A stretch of 64,000 bases of DNA from Pontibacter deserti. GTDB lineage: Bacteria > Bacteroidota > Bacteroidia > Cytophagales > Hymenobacteraceae. The stretch is from NCBI RefSeq assembly GCF_023630255.1, contig NZ_JALPRS010000001.1, forward strand, positions 1,550,001 through 1,614,000. The letters run 5' to 3'. A program made the position numbers and the translations under genes. Shown here in pieces: positions 1 through 9,227 of this stretch. A model generated the notes under the pieces. That model ran no database searches. It worked only from the letters and a program-made list of their open reading frames with translations, and was not told the DNA's origin. The stretch's first letter is position 1; each line of letters starts with the position of its first letter.

Positions 1-974
1 TCAGCATTAATATGGTAATGTCTCAAGAGTTTAGTAACAAAGTAGGGAACAAAGTTGTGCAGCAGGTATAAACCATAACTGATGCGGCCTAAATAAACCA
101 TTGGCTTTGCCGCAAGTAAACTGCCGGCCGTTCCTGCAAATCCATGTGCCGCCCCCATCGTCAGGCTGATGAAAAGGAAAATGATTGCAAACTCCTTCAG
201 CACGGCCACTCCCGGACTAAAAGAAAATAAGTGAGGTACAAACTGGAAAAAAGAGAAAACTATTAACCCGGCTATACCTGCTCTCTGCACCCAAACCCCA
301 AAGGAGTTGCGCCAGCTTACATTTTCTTTGAACCTGCTGCTTTTCTCAACTATAGCTAACAATGCCCCGGCACCTAAAAAATGAAAAGAACTGATAGGTA
401 ATACGCCCAACCTGCTCCCGCCTATCTCAAGGAAAGCACACGTCAGTTTAAATAGCGGGGCCAGCAGTATAAATCCTATAACTGTAGAGGTAAGGTATCG
501 CTTAGGGGTGAAAAGGATTACAAACGGCCATAGGAGGTAAAATTGTTCTTCTACAGCCAGAGACCACAAATGAGAAGCTTCTCCTATCCAATGGCCCTCC
601 AAGAAAATAGCAATGTTTGAAAGATAACTCAGGTGCCATGGCAAGTATAACAGCATGTTATGAGACCCGAGCAGAGTGGTAAGCAGAATCACAAGGTAAA
701 ACAACGGGAAAATACGAAGCAGGCGGCGGGCATAAAAACTTTTAATGATTTGCCCTTTACCGGCACCCACCTTTTCGGCTTTTGTACGGGCATCTAACAA
801 AATGCCTGTTATCAGGTAGCCACTCAACACGAAAAAGAGCTGTACGCCAAGGCCGCCCAAGCCCATTTCCTTTACTTCCGGGGTCCAGTGAAAAAGTATA
901 ACCATTGCCACTGCAATTGCCCTGAGCCCATCCAGTTGCACCATGTAACCTGGTGCTGTATGCTTGCTATTCAT
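1..974 (-). CDS. Acyltransferase 3 (OafA/YrhL-like), C-terminus cut by window edge
   Basis: I read this directly from the minus strand: an open frame of 324 codons runs from an ATG to the window edge without a stop. The N-terminus carries QLDGLRAIAV followed by LFHW, the Arg/Asp/His signature of the acyltransferase-3 family. It is followed by LGVQLFFVLSGYLITG, by LAVEEQFYLLWP, and by many hydrophobic segments. Family members are multi-spanning inner-membrane enzymes that move acetyl or other acyl groups onto surface sugars (O-antigen, exopolysaccharide, peptidoglycan). No glycan cluster is visible nearby, so the substrate is unknown. The upstream region is shared with the divergent bestrophin gene. 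The family call is secure; only the last few dozen residues are probably missing. Confidence 0.88.
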   Translation of the reverse strand, partial: MNSKHTAPGYMVQLDGLRAIAVAMVILFHWTPEVKEMGLGGLGVQLFFVLSGYLITGILLDARTKAEKVGAGKGQIIKSFYARRLLRIFPLFYLVILLTTLLGSHNMLLYLPWHLSYLSNIAIFLEGHWIGEASHLWSLAVEEQFYLLWPFVILFTPKRYLTSTVIGFILLAPLFKLTCAFLEIGGSRLGVLPISSFHFLGAGALLAIVEKSSRFKENVSWRNSFGVWVQRAGIAGLIVFSFFQFVPHLFSFSPGVAVLKEFAIIFLFISLTMGAAHGFAGTAGSLLAAKPMVYLGRISYGLYLLHNFVPYFVTKLLRHYHINA

Positions 975-1217
975 AAAAACTGCTTTCCCTATACGCTGCT
1001 CCCACCACTTAACCTTTTAGAAAGCAGGCCGCAAAATTACAAAAAAGGAACAGTTTAAAGTTGACAAAACCTGAAGATGATCTTCTGATGTTGTGAGAAT
1101 TTTGAAGCTTGCCTTTAAACAGAATCAGGGCAGCAGGTAATCCGGAACAGAAATCTTGAAACGTTCTTGAAGTAAACAAGGTATCAGTCCACCATATAAG
1201 CTATGGTTTATATGCAT

Positions 1218-1225
1218 TAAATTTG
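1218..1225 (+). promoter_or_regulatory. Candidate -7 promoter element (TAAATTTG)
   Basis: The octamer matches the Bacteroidetes -7 consensus TAnnTTTG and lies about 40 bases before the bestrophin-like start codon. I do not see a good TTTG -33 element at the expected spacing, so this is only a candidate. Confidence 0.3.
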
Positions 1226-1264
1226 CCGCTTTAATTCGTTTCCGGCCACTCACGCACAGATAAC

Positions 1265-2185
1265 ATGATAATAAGACCAAAACTTAACTGGCTAAGGATG
1301 CTTTTTGTTTGGCGGGGATCTGTTCTGAAAGAGATACTTCCGAGGCTTATTACATTGTTTGTGCTTTCGCTGCTGGTTGTATACCTGCGTGGGAAGTTGT
1401 TCGATTTTAAAATACCTCTTAACCCTGCACCATTTACCTTGATAGGCATTGCTCTAGCTATATTTCTTGGCTTCCGGAACAATGCAAGCTATGACCGGTT
1501 CTGGGAAGGACGCAAACTATGGGGCGCATTGCTTAACGTTACCCGCTCACTGGCAAGGCAAAGCGCTACCATGAGCGGACTATCCTCAGACTCAAAAGAA
1601 GTCCACCACTTCATTCATCTGCTGATTGCTTTTACTTACTCCCTAAAGCACCAGTTAAGACTTACAGATGCAACAGAAGACATGCAACGGCTCCTGCCAC
1701 TTCCGCTGGCCAGTGCTCTACAACAGGCCAGGTATAAACCCATCATGCTACTGAAGGAAATGGGGCTTTGGGTGCAGTACCGCAAACAGCAAGGAAGTAT
1801 AGATACGATCACCCAGACAGCCTTTGACAATAATTTTAACCAGCTTTCAGATATTGTGGGTGGTTGCGAACGAATTGCCGGCACTCCTATTCCGTATCCC
1901 TACAGTGTATTATTGCATCGTACAGTATATGCTTTTTGCTTTTTGCTGCCTTTTGGTCTGGTAGACAGCATCGGGTGGATGACACCTTTCTTCGTGGTTT
2001 TTGTAGGCTATACTTTTATGGCCCTGGATGCCATCATAAGCGAGATTGAAGAACCTTTCGGTATCGCCCCTAACGACCTTGCCCTGAACAGCATGAGCCA
2101 GATGATCGAAACCACTCTTCTGGAAATAATAGATCAGCCTGCACCCATATTCCCAGAAAGTAAAGATCCTTATATTTTAAATTAA
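1265..2185 (+). CDS. Bestrophin-like chloride channel (UPF0187/YneE family)
   Basis: The 306-residue protein has the expected bestrophin layout. Two N-terminal membrane segments (about residues 27-42 and 57-70) are followed at once by GFRNNASYDRFWEGRKLWG (69-87), the strongly conserved RxxxxYxRxWExRxxW core of the family. A helical cytoplasmic part follows, then a second hydrophobic pair near residues 215-255 and an acidic stretch, IISEIEEPFG, which resembles the regulatory acidic cluster of eukaryotic bestrophins. Bacterial homologues form pentameric anion or cation channels in the inner membrane. The length is normal for the family. The gene stands alone, convergent with the next lipoprotein gene. 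Ion selectivity cannot be read from the sequence. Confidence 0.88.
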   Translation: MIIRPKLNWLRMLFVWRGSVLKEILPRLITLFVLSLLVVYLRGKLFDFKIPLNPAPFTLIGIALAIFLGFRNNASYDRFWEGRKLWGALLNVTRSLARQSATMSGLSSDSKEVHHFIHLLIAFTYSLKHQLRLTDATEDMQRLLPLPLASALQQARYKPIMLLKEMGLWVQYRKQQGSIDTITQTAFDNNFNQLSDIVGGCERIAGTPIPYPYSVLLHRTVYAFCFLLPFGLVDSIGWMTPFFVVFVGYTFMALDAIISEIEEPFGIAPNDLALNSMSQMIETTLLEIIDQPAPIFPESKDPYILN

Positions 2186-2255
2186 GCAGCAGATAAGCTA
2201 TTGGTAATTACACGTTATCAGTTAACAATAGCCTAACTAAACTATAAGATAAGGC

Positions 2256-3125
2256 TTATCTCAACCTGTAAAAGTATAGATTAAGATTATTGGCGAAGGC
2301 TTTTTCGCTCAGGGTAAAATACCCGTTGCTGCTCACTGAGAAAGTAACCGCTTCTCCCTGTGGCTCCATGGTATAAGGCAGGTTGTTATAGTTCTTCTGC
2401 AGGGTCTGCTCTATCGGTTCGTTCCCTTTCCGTTCATAATGGTATAATTGCGTGTACGTCTTTATTATTATCTCTCTGCCATCATCAGACAAAGCTGCAC
2501 TGACTACCCCATTGTAAGACAAAGAACCCACCAGCTCGGCTGTATTAGTGGCACTGGTATTACAAGGAAAGCTTATTTTATAGATCCTGGAGGTGTTATC
2601 TCTTTTGGTAATGATATAAATATTTTTGCTTGCATGGTCTACCAAAAAAGCTTCTGCATCGTGGGCGCCATCCGGGTAGGTAAATTTTATACTTGTATAA
2701 CTCTTAACTGTATCAGTGGAGGCATCCGGTTCCCGGAATTTATAGATCGTGTTCACTTGGTTTACTTTTGTATTGTCGCCAATGTCAGCTATATACAACT
2801 CATTACCAGACAATAACATATCTTCCCAGTCCCGGTTAGTAGTACCTTTTAAGTAGATGGTTTTCGCAAGCTCGCCGTTATGACGCAGTAAGTATAACTG
2901 GGCAGGGTTGCCCCCGTCTTCGTGCGCCCATAAATAACCCGGGTTTACTTTACTATCTGCAATACCAGAAGTTTCTGCCAATAGTGGTGTTACAGGTGTA
3001 ATTACAGGAATATTATTGATCGCTTTTGTTTCAGCGGGTATTTCCTCTTTTGTGCATCCCAGCAAAAAAGAAAACATACATACTGCGACGACCTGGGTTA
3101 TACTTAAAAGTTGCCTCATACGCAC
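2256..3125 (-). CDS. Secreted lipoprotein, probable beta-propeller
   Basis: A 289-residue protein begins with a hydrophobic signal sequence ending in FSFLLGC, a lipobox with Cys24 as the likely lipidation site. The mature part has recurring beta-rich blocks, including AHEDGGNPAQLYLL, NRDWEDML, YIADIGDN and VDHASKNIYIITKRD. These read like blades of a propeller of the kind seen in SdiA-regulated or PE-PGRS-labelled proteins of Bacteroidetes. No catalytic residues can be assigned. It probably sits on the cell surface or faces the periplasm as a binding or scaffold protein. It appears monocistronic. The second Met (residue 3) is an equally good start. Confidence 0.6.
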   Translation of the reverse strand: MRMRQLLSITQVVAVCMFSFLLGCTKEEIPAETKAINNIPVITPVTPLLAETSGIADSKVNPGYLWAHEDGGNPAQLYLLRHNGELAKTIYLKGTTNRDWEDMLLSGNELYIADIGDNTKVNQVNTIYKFREPDASTDTVKSYTSIKFTYPDGAHDAEAFLVDHASKNIYIITKRDNTSRIYKISFPCNTSATNTAELVGSLSYNGVVSAALSDDGREIIIKTYTQLYHYERKGNEPIEQTLQKNYNNLPYTMEPQGEAVTFSVSSNGYFTLSEKAFANNLNLYFYRLR

Positions 3126-3444
3126 AAAGTTTCAACAATCACTCTTTATTCGGTACCTACCATTCCTACTGAAGAGCATGGTAGTTCATCAGATTTTAAA
3201 CATTCTGCAAGGCTTTATAAGCAGCTTACTTCTCACCTGCAGAAATCTTCCTTGCTACAAAATCCCGAAAAAGAAAGTTCGTTGGCTGGCTCGTAAGTCC
3301 GATAAAAGTTAAAAGCCACTTCACCGGGCTGATGAAGTGGCTTTTAAAGGATAGGTGTTTTTTTAGATTGGTGTATGCTAAGACTTAAGAAAGTAAGACT
3401 TTAGCTGGAACAGCATTTTTGTAACTTTATAGTTACCAGCCGGG
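3126..3444. other. Intergenic stretch of 319 bases
   Basis: The stretch lies between two minus-strand genes. It holds one clear hairpin terminator (separate entry) and, upstream of the lipoprotein gene, A/T-rich sequence that should contain its promoter. I find no matching TAnnTTTG box. Short open frames here on the plus strand are not supported by any protein-like pattern. Confidence 0.5.
3311..3345. terminator. Bidirectional hairpin terminator
   Basis: AAAAGCCACTTCA pairs perfectly with TGAAGTGGCTTTT around a 9-base loop. The A-tract and T-tract ends let it work on either strand. It sits about 100 bases after the stop of the minus-strand secreted-protein gene, which it most likely terminates. 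Confidence 0.8.
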
Positions 3445-4056
3445 CTACTGTCCTTCTTTATCTTTCGGAGGATTGATCATGATGTGAGCGCCGTGTGTTC
3501 CGGGGTTCATTATCCAGGGCATAGCCGGACCTTCAGGCTTCAGGGGCAGGCCGGTACTTTCTGCGGTAGCAAACGGAATATATACTACATAGCGCAGGTA
3601 ACCATTCTTTACTTCACCGGTTGCAGCATTAAAGTCATCATCAGAAGCAGTATAAACAAAGAGCGTTGTTGGTTGTCCGGGCATCTTAAGTTTACCACTT
3701 TTTACTTCCTTTTCGCGGGCGGCAAATATTTCCTGCGCTGCCTTTCCTGCTTTCCGCAGTTCCCGTCCACGGGCCATAAACGGATTCAGGTCGCGGTGGT
3801 AACAAGATACAGAGAACCCTTTCTGCTTAGGGTTATCCGCAAGGCAGATCATTTCGTTGGTACCTTTTCGCAGCTGTGTAAACTCCCCTTTCTGGTTATA
3901 CCCATACACGGTAGCCCCTGCCCTTTTATCTGATGGGGCAGCCAGTACAGCGGCTTTAATTTGTATTTCCGGTGCTGGTATATTTGTCTTTGTTTGCCCT
4001 GTAACACTTATTGTGGTTGCAGCCATTATAGCAATAAAAAGTAGTGTTTTTTTCAT
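3445..4056 (-). CDS. Secreted hypothetical protein, 203 aa
   Basis: I place the start at the ATG at 4056 and not at an ATG 93 bases further upstream, because the protein then begins MKKTLLFIAIMAATTISVTG, a typical signal peptide with probable cleavage before QTKTN. The mature domain contains YNQKGEFTQLRKGTNEMICL, CYHRDLNPFMARGRELRKAG and, near the end, MPWIMNPGTHGAHIMINPP, which has two His and two Met residues. I do not recognise a named family, but the clean signal peptide and even codon use support a real gene. It is probably periplasmic. It is transcribed alone, divergent from the phosphatidyltransferase gene. Confidence 0.7.
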   Translation of the reverse strand: MKKTLLFIAIMAATTISVTGQTKTNIPAPEIQIKAAVLAAPSDKRAGATVYGYNQKGEFTQLRKGTNEMICLADNPKQKGFSVSCYHRDLNPFMARGRELRKAGKAAQEIFAAREKEVKSGKLKMPGQPTTLFVYTASDDDFNAATGEVKNGYLRYVVYIPFATAESTGLPLKPEGPAMPWIMNPGTHGAHIMINPPKDKEGQ

Positions 4057-4311
4057 GCCTGTATAGTTTAGGTAGTACATTTTAACAGAGATTCCTCTGA
4101 TAACTAAATAAGATATAACGTGCAGCAGTACGTAGGTACAGTGCAGCATCCTTACCAGATAAAAGCTTTACCAGCCCCTCGCTTTCAGAAGTTTATCAGT
4201 GCTTTAACTTTTACCTATACCTGCCATAACTTTTTAGAGTTATACGTGTAATCACTGATTATCAATGTGTTTAGTTATTCAGCTTATACTTCTGGATATT
4301 TCTGCTCCTAT

Positions 4312-4884
4312 ATGAGGAAAGGGCCATACTTTATAGTTAACGGGATTACACTTTACCGGCTGCTCGCTGCTTTCTTGCTGTTACTGCTGCTCTTTTACAA
4401 AAGGCTGGACTTATTTAAGTGGCTGCTGCCCCTTAGTTTTTTTACAGATGCCATTGATGGTTTTCTGGCGCGTAAGTATAAAACAGCAAGTATTCTAGGC
4501 TCTAAGCTCGACTCGATAGCAGATCAGTTTACGATTATTGCTGCAATTGCCGGTATGTTTATTTTTAGAGGGGATTTTGTACGGGAAAACGTAGCTGTTA
4601 TAGCCGTTGTGCTTGGCTTATACTTTATCCAGACAGTTTTAGCCCTGATCCGTTACAACCGGATAAGTAGTTTCCATACCTACCTGGCTAAAATAGCAGC
4701 CATACTTAGCGGAATTTTCCTGATACTGCTATTCTTGCTGCCTGAGCCACTTTACCCGCTGTTCTATGTAATGGCCATACTTACAGGTATAGAATTGCTG
4801 GAAGAGATCATACTTGTGTTTGTGTTACCGGAGTGGCAGGCAGATGTTAAAGGGCTTTACTGGATTTTACAGAAAAAGAGGTGA
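4312..4884 (+). CDS. CDP-alcohol phosphatidyltransferase family protein
   Basis: The enzyme transfers a phosphatidyl group from CDP-diacylglycerol to an alcohol acceptor in the inner membrane. The family signature DGxxARx8GxxxDxxxD is complete: Asp46 and Asp49-Gly50 begin it, Ala53-Arg54 follow, then Gly63, Asp67 and Asp71. With the ATG at 4312 the protein has 190 residues and about five or six membrane segments, the normal size for PgsA-like members. An upstream in-frame ATG at 4267 would add a 15-residue leader with no family match. The acceptor (glycerol phosphate, inositol phosphate or other) cannot be deduced. The neighbours are unrelated, so pathway context is lacking. Confidence 0.88.
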   Translation: MRKGPYFIVNGITLYRLLAAFLLLLLLFYKRLDLFKWLLPLSFFTDAIDGFLARKYKTASILGSKLDSIADQFTIIAAIAGMFIFRGDFVRENVAVIAVVLGLYFIQTVLALIRYNRISSFHTYLAKIAAILSGIFLILLFLLPEPLYPLFYVMAILTGIELLEEIILVFVLPEWQADVKGLYWILQKKR

Positions 4885-4917
4885 TACCATTTAGCACACC
4901 TGATTTTTGATTCTTGT

Positions 4918-7371
4918 TCAGGAAATTGCTGCCCCCGGCCCCTGCACACCTGCAGGTTGTTTTACTAATGGCTGAAGCTCCTGTTCTGCCTGTACCATAT
5001 TCTCTACTCCTCTGAAGAAGGCGTCCGGGTTAAAGGAAATACTATCAATGCCACTCTCAACCAGGAACGTCGCATACTTCGGATAGTCGCTTGGTGCCTG
5101 CCCGCAAAGCCCAACTTTTGTACCTGTTTGCTTGGCTTTTTGTATAGTCATTATAATCAGTTGCTGCACCGCCGCATCAAAAGGGCTGAAGATACCACTC
5201 AGTAACCCGGAATCCCTGTCTGCACCTAATGTGAGCTGGGTCAGGTCGTTCGATCCGATAGAAAAACCATCAACTATCTCCGCAAATTCTTCGGCAAGCA
5301 GGGCATTACTTGGTATCTCCACCATCACGTAAATTTCCAGGCCATTCTCTCGGCGCTGCAGGCCATACTTAGCCATAAGCTCAATTACCTTTTTACCTTC
5401 TTCAACGGTCCTGCAAAACGGGATCATCAGCTTCACATTAGTCAGCCCCATTTCATCACGCACCTTTTTCATGGCACGGCATTCCAGTTCAAACCCGTCC
5501 TGGTACAGCGGGTGGTAATACCGCGACGCGCCGCGTAACCCTATCATTGGGTTCGATTCCTGGGGCTCAAATTGCCTGCCTCCAACCAGGTTGGCATACT
5601 CATTAGATTTAAAGTCGCTCATCCTGACAATCACATCTTTCGGGTAAAAAGCAGCCGCAATAGTGGCTGTGGCTTCAGCCAGCTTCTCAATAAAGTAATC
5701 TTCTTTGTTTGGATAATGGTGCGTCAGCTTTTCTATTTTTTCGCGGGTTTCTTTGTCGGCTATACTTTCAAAGTGCTTTAGTGCCATGGGGTGTATCTGT
5801 ATTGCATTGTTAATAATAAACTCCATGCGCATCAGCCCCACCCCATCGTTTGGCAGAAAAGAATATTTAAATGCCTGCTCCGGATCGCCAAGAATAAGCA
5901 TGGCTTTGGTATGTGGCCTTTCCAGCTTGCTCAGATCTATTTTGTGTTCCGACCATTTCAGGCGGCCTTCATACACGTAGCCTGTTTCACCGTCAGCTGT
6001 CGAGATAGTTACTTCCTGCCCGTCTGTTATAGTTTGGGTAGCGTTGTTTGTTCCTAACACGGCCACAGCGCCCACTTCACGGGCTACTATGGCAGCATGG
6101 CTGGTACGGCCACCTTGTTCTGTTACAATAGCGATGGCTTTTTTCAGTATCGGGTCCCAGTCCGGGTCTGTTTTTTGGGTAACTAATACCTCCCCTTCCT
6201 GTAGTTTGTCTATTTCGCTGGGTGAGTGAAGTATACGGGCTATACCTGTTACAATGCGGTTGCTCAAGCCTATACCCGCACAAAGTATCTTCCCTTTTTC
6301 CTGGAGCGTGTATTCTGTAAAGAATGCCTGGTTCTTGTGCTGGCTCTGCACCGTTTCGGGCCTTGCCTGCACTATAAACAATTCCCCGGTTATACCATCT
6401 TTTGCCCACTCAATGTCCATAGGCTTCTGGTAATGTGTTTCTATCTTTTGTGCCCACCTGGCAAGTTGCAGTACTTCTTCATCGGCCAGTATAAATTGCT
6501 CCTGCTTCTCTTCGGGAGTATCCAGGTTAACAATTGCATCAGCCGGGCTTTGGAGCTCAACTGCATTATTTTCAGCATACACCATAGTTTTAAGTTTGCT
6601 GCCCAGCCTATGTGAGATAATAGGTTGTCTGGCTACGTCGAGCATTGGTTTAAACACGATGAATTCGTCTGTATTTACGTTGCCCTGCACTATATTCTCA
6701 CCCAACCCCCAGGAACCGGATATAACAATCGCATTCTCAAAACCTGTATCTGGGTCCAGGGTAAAAATGACGCCGGAACTGGCTAAATCCGAACGAACCA
6801 TCATCTGAATACCAACCGATAACGCCACCTGCATATGTTCAAACCCATTATCAATTCTATACTTTATTGCCCGATCTGTAAACAACGAGGCGTAGCTGTG
6901 GTGGCAGGCTTTATACAGGTTTTGCAGACCACGCACGTTTAAGTAGGTCTCCAGCTGGCCCGCAAAGCTGGCAGTAGGTAAGTCTTCGGCAGTGGCACTG
7001 CTCCTTACAGCCAGAGAAATATCTGTTCCATACCGGGAAACCAGGTAGTTATAGCCTTTTTCAATTTCCTGTTGTAACTCAATTGGTAATTTGGCTTCAA
7101 GTATAAGCGCTCTTGCCTTTTGCCCCACATCTGCCAGGTTATTGAAGTGCTCCCGATCCAGCCCGGCCAGTACTTGAGTTAACTCCTCCCGCAAGTTATT
7201 CTGGTCAACAAAAAACCAGTATGCATCAGCAGTGGTCGCGTAGCCATCCGGCACTTTTATACCTGCAGGGTTCAGTTGAGTATACATCTCACCCAACGAT
7301 GCATTTTTACCTCCTACTTTACTTAGGTCCTGGTAACTGATATCTTTAAAAAACTTAATGAAAGGTGCCAT
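4918..7371 (-). CDS. ppsA: Phosphoenolpyruvate synthase
   Basis: This 817-residue enzyme makes PEP from pyruvate, ATP and water in gluconeogenesis. The three domains are in the usual order. The N-terminal ATP-grasp part includes VGGKNASLGEM and AVRSSATAEDLPTASFAGQ. The swivelling domain carries the phospho-histidine in GGRTSHAAIVAREVG (His425). The C-terminal PEP-utilising barrel includes GLRGASRYY, GSNDLTQLTLGADRDS and GLCGQAPSDYP with the catalytic Cys. Length and motifs fit PEP synthase and not pyruvate phosphate dikinase. It seems monocistronic and convergent with the phosphatidyltransferase gene. Next to the acsA and pyruvate dehydrogenase genes downstream, it places pyruvate and acetate metabolism in this region. 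Confidence 0.96.
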   Translation of the reverse strand: MAPFIKFFKDISYQDLSKVGGKNASLGEMYTQLNPAGIKVPDGYATTADAYWFFVDQNNLREELTQVLAGLDREHFNNLADVGQKARALILEAKLPIELQQEIEKGYNYLVSRYGTDISLAVRSSATAEDLPTASFAGQLETYLNVRGLQNLYKACHHSYASLFTDRAIKYRIDNGFEHMQVALSVGIQMMVRSDLASSGVIFTLDPDTGFENAIVISGSWGLGENIVQGNVNTDEFIVFKPMLDVARQPIISHRLGSKLKTMVYAENNAVELQSPADAIVNLDTPEEKQEQFILADEEVLQLARWAQKIETHYQKPMDIEWAKDGITGELFIVQARPETVQSQHKNQAFFTEYTLQEKGKILCAGIGLSNRIVTGIARILHSPSEIDKLQEGEVLVTQKTDPDWDPILKKAIAIVTEQGGRTSHAAIVAREVGAVAVLGTNNATQTITDGQEVTISTADGETGYVYEGRLKWSEHKIDLSKLERPHTKAMLILGDPEQAFKYSFLPNDGVGLMRMEFIINNAIQIHPMALKHFESIADKETREKIEKLTHHYPNKEDYFIEKLAEATATIAAAFYPKDVIVRMSDFKSNEYANLVGGRQFEPQESNPMIGLRGASRYYHPLYQDGFELECRAMKKVRDEMGLTNVKLMIPFCRTVEEGKKVIELMAKYGLQRRENGLEIYVMVEIPSNALLAEEFAEIVDGFSIGSNDLTQLTLGADRDSGLLSGIFSPFDAAVQQLIIMTIQKAKQTGTKVGLCGQAPSDYPKYATFLVESGIDSISFNPDAFFRGVENMVQAEQELQPLVKQPAGVQGPGAAIS

Positions 7372-7565
7372 ATGAGAATACTGGGTAATAACTACTAAAG
7401 TGTAATGTAAAATCAGTAAGGATGATCTGTAATGGGAAGGGCAGCCCTTTAGTACAACAGGTGATACATTAAAAAGCAGGTAGAAACTATACTTTAGGGT
7501 GAATTGCTTCTACCTCATAAAGTGACGGTTACCATGCCATCAATCTACAGACCAATAAGTCATTG

Positions 7566-8219
7566 TTAATCAATGTTAATCTTACGCTCAGCTCTTTCTT
7601 TTATACCAAGCATCATTCTGCGCTCCATTATAAAATGTATCGGGTCGAATAGCAGGAAGAGCAGCATGCGTTTTAGCCACCCCTCTTTTTGCCCATGAGA
7701 ACGAATGATGAAACGAGTAGTATGCGCATCCAACGGTTGAAGTACAAAAGCACCCCAGCCCTGTAATACTATAAAATGATTTTCTTCCAGCGCTGTCACG
7801 CGCAGCAGTGTTTTGTCGCCGTATACTTTTCGGGAGCCAAGCCTGATGGTGTCACCGGCTTTCAGGTGTTGCCATTCCGGTACAATACTATCAGCATTAT
7901 GAATATCTGCCCGCACAAGGTTTTCCAGGAAAGAGTAACTATAAAATCCGGCCCGGTCCTGCCCTATCTGCACCAGCCAGGCCCATACTTCCGTTACAGG
8001 TGCATGTATGGTAATGGCATGATGTGCAGACGCATGGTCCATTAATTCATCTCCGGGCAAAGGCTGTAGCTGCTCTTCTTTAGTACTCCCCCAGTTAACA
8101 TACTTCCTCCTGAAAATGGCAACAACGGCTACATAAGCAACTAGCGCAGCTATTACCCACTTACCGGAACTGTTAGATCTTCTCCCGCCCATCTGTACTA
8201 CTATATACTTTAGGTTCAA
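7566..8219 (-). CDS. Membrane-anchored SRPBCC-domain protein
   Basis: The protein has one N-terminal membrane segment (KWVIAALVAYVAVVAIF). The rest reads as a START/SRPBCC hydrophobic-pocket fold: the strand ITIHAPVTEVWAWLVQIGQD is typical of its beginning, followed by FYSYSFLENL, GDTIRLGS, and a C-terminal helix containing FDPIHFIMERRMM. Such proteins bind lipids or other hydrophobic ligands. The membrane tail suggests work at the inner membrane. I keep the longer start, but the Met at residue 10, directly before GGRRSNSSGKW, may be the true one. It is divergent from the SDR gene that opens the next operon. Confidence 0.75.
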   Translation of the reverse strand: MNLKYIVVQMGGRRSNSSGKWVIAALVAYVAVVAIFRRKYVNWGSTKEEQLQPLPGDELMDHASAHHAITIHAPVTEVWAWLVQIGQDRAGFYSYSFLENLVRADIHNADSIVPEWQHLKAGDTIRLGSRKVYGDKTLLRVTALEENHFIVLQGWGAFVLQPLDAHTTRFIIRSHGQKEGWLKRMLLFLLFDPIHFIMERRMMLGIKERAERKINID

Positions 8220-8449
8220 ACACCATCAGGCCTAACTTCTTTTACTAAACCTAAGCGCTGATAGCCAGTAAAGCATGGCTTACTTTTATTAGCTTACGTA
8301 TTATTTATAAAACAATAGTTATAATATACCATAGAATATTCATCATTATTTTACAGCAGTCGCAGACTTCCCTCACCCTACTTCCTGCAAGTTGTTTCTA
8401 AATAAAAAGCGTTAAAGCAGGTAATAATTTCTAACCTAAAAGACTTACT

Positions 8450-9205
8450 ATGGAAAAACCGTTTCAGGATAAAGTTGCCATTGTAACAGGTGGGAGCTTT
8501 GGTATTGGTAGAGCAACGTCCATTTTGTTTGCACAGCGCGGAGCAAAAGTAGCTGTTGTAGATTGGGTGGAAGACCCGGAAACAGTAAATAATATTAAAG
8601 TTGCCGGCGGTGAGGCTATTTTTATAAAGTGTGATGTGTCGAAAGACAGTGATGTCCGGAATATGGTAGAACAAACTGTAAGCACCTTTGGCCGATTAGA
8701 CTACGCTTTCAACAATGCTGGTATTGAAGGTGCTTCCGCACCCACACACGAAGCTACTGAAGAGAATTTTGAGAAAGTGATAGGTATTAACGTGAAGGGT
8801 GTGTGGCTCTGTATGAAGTATGAGATCTCGCACATGCTGCAACAAGGCAAAGGAGCTATTGTTAACTGTTCCTCCATCGCCGGAGTGATCGGTTTCCCGG
8901 GAATCCCTATTTATACTGCATCGAAGCATGCAGTTATTGGCCTTACCAAAACTGCTGCCCTGGAGTATGCTCAATCTGGTATCCGGGTAAATGCTGTGTG
9001 CCCCGGCGCTATACAAACAGCCATGATCGATCGCTTTATGGAAAAAAACAAAGTTTCGAAAGAGTCTATGGTTGCGGGAGAACCTATGGGCCGTTTTGGT
9101 GAACCGGATGAGATTGCAGAGGCCGCTATCTGGCTGTGTTCTGATGCTTCTTCCTTTACAACAGGCCATGCCATGGTGGTAGATGGAGGCTGGGTAGCTC
9201 GTTAG
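8450..9205 (+). CDS. SDR-family NAD(P)-dependent oxidoreductase
   Basis: A classical short-chain dehydrogenase of 251 residues: TGGSFGIG at 13-20 binds the cofactor, NNAG at 88-91 stabilises the fold, and Ser141/142, Tyr155 and Lys159 (YTASK) form the catalytic set. Asp39 after the second strand (AVVDW) suggests NAD over NADP. The C-terminus has the usual GHAMVVDGGW. It is the first gene of an operon with acsA, E1 alpha, E1 beta, E2 and an acyl carrier protein, 22 bases before acsA, so its substrate may be an acyl or hydroxyacyl intermediate made by those enzymes. A paralogue with identical motif spacing lies at 40588. Substrate unknown. Confidence 0.9.
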   Translation: MEKPFQDKVAIVTGGSFGIGRATSILFAQRGAKVAVVDWVEDPETVNNIKVAGGEAIFIKCDVSKDSDVRNMVEQTVSTFGRLDYAFNNAGIEGASAPTHEATEENFEKVIGINVKGVWLCMKYEISHMLQQGKGAIVNCSSIAGVIGFPGIPIYTASKHAVIGLTKTAALEYAQSGIRVNAVCPGAIQTAMIDRFMEKNKVSKESMVAGEPMGRFGEPDEIAEAAIWLCSDASSFTTGHAMVVDGGWVAR

Positions 9206-9227
9206 CAGAAGAATTTATACTAGAACT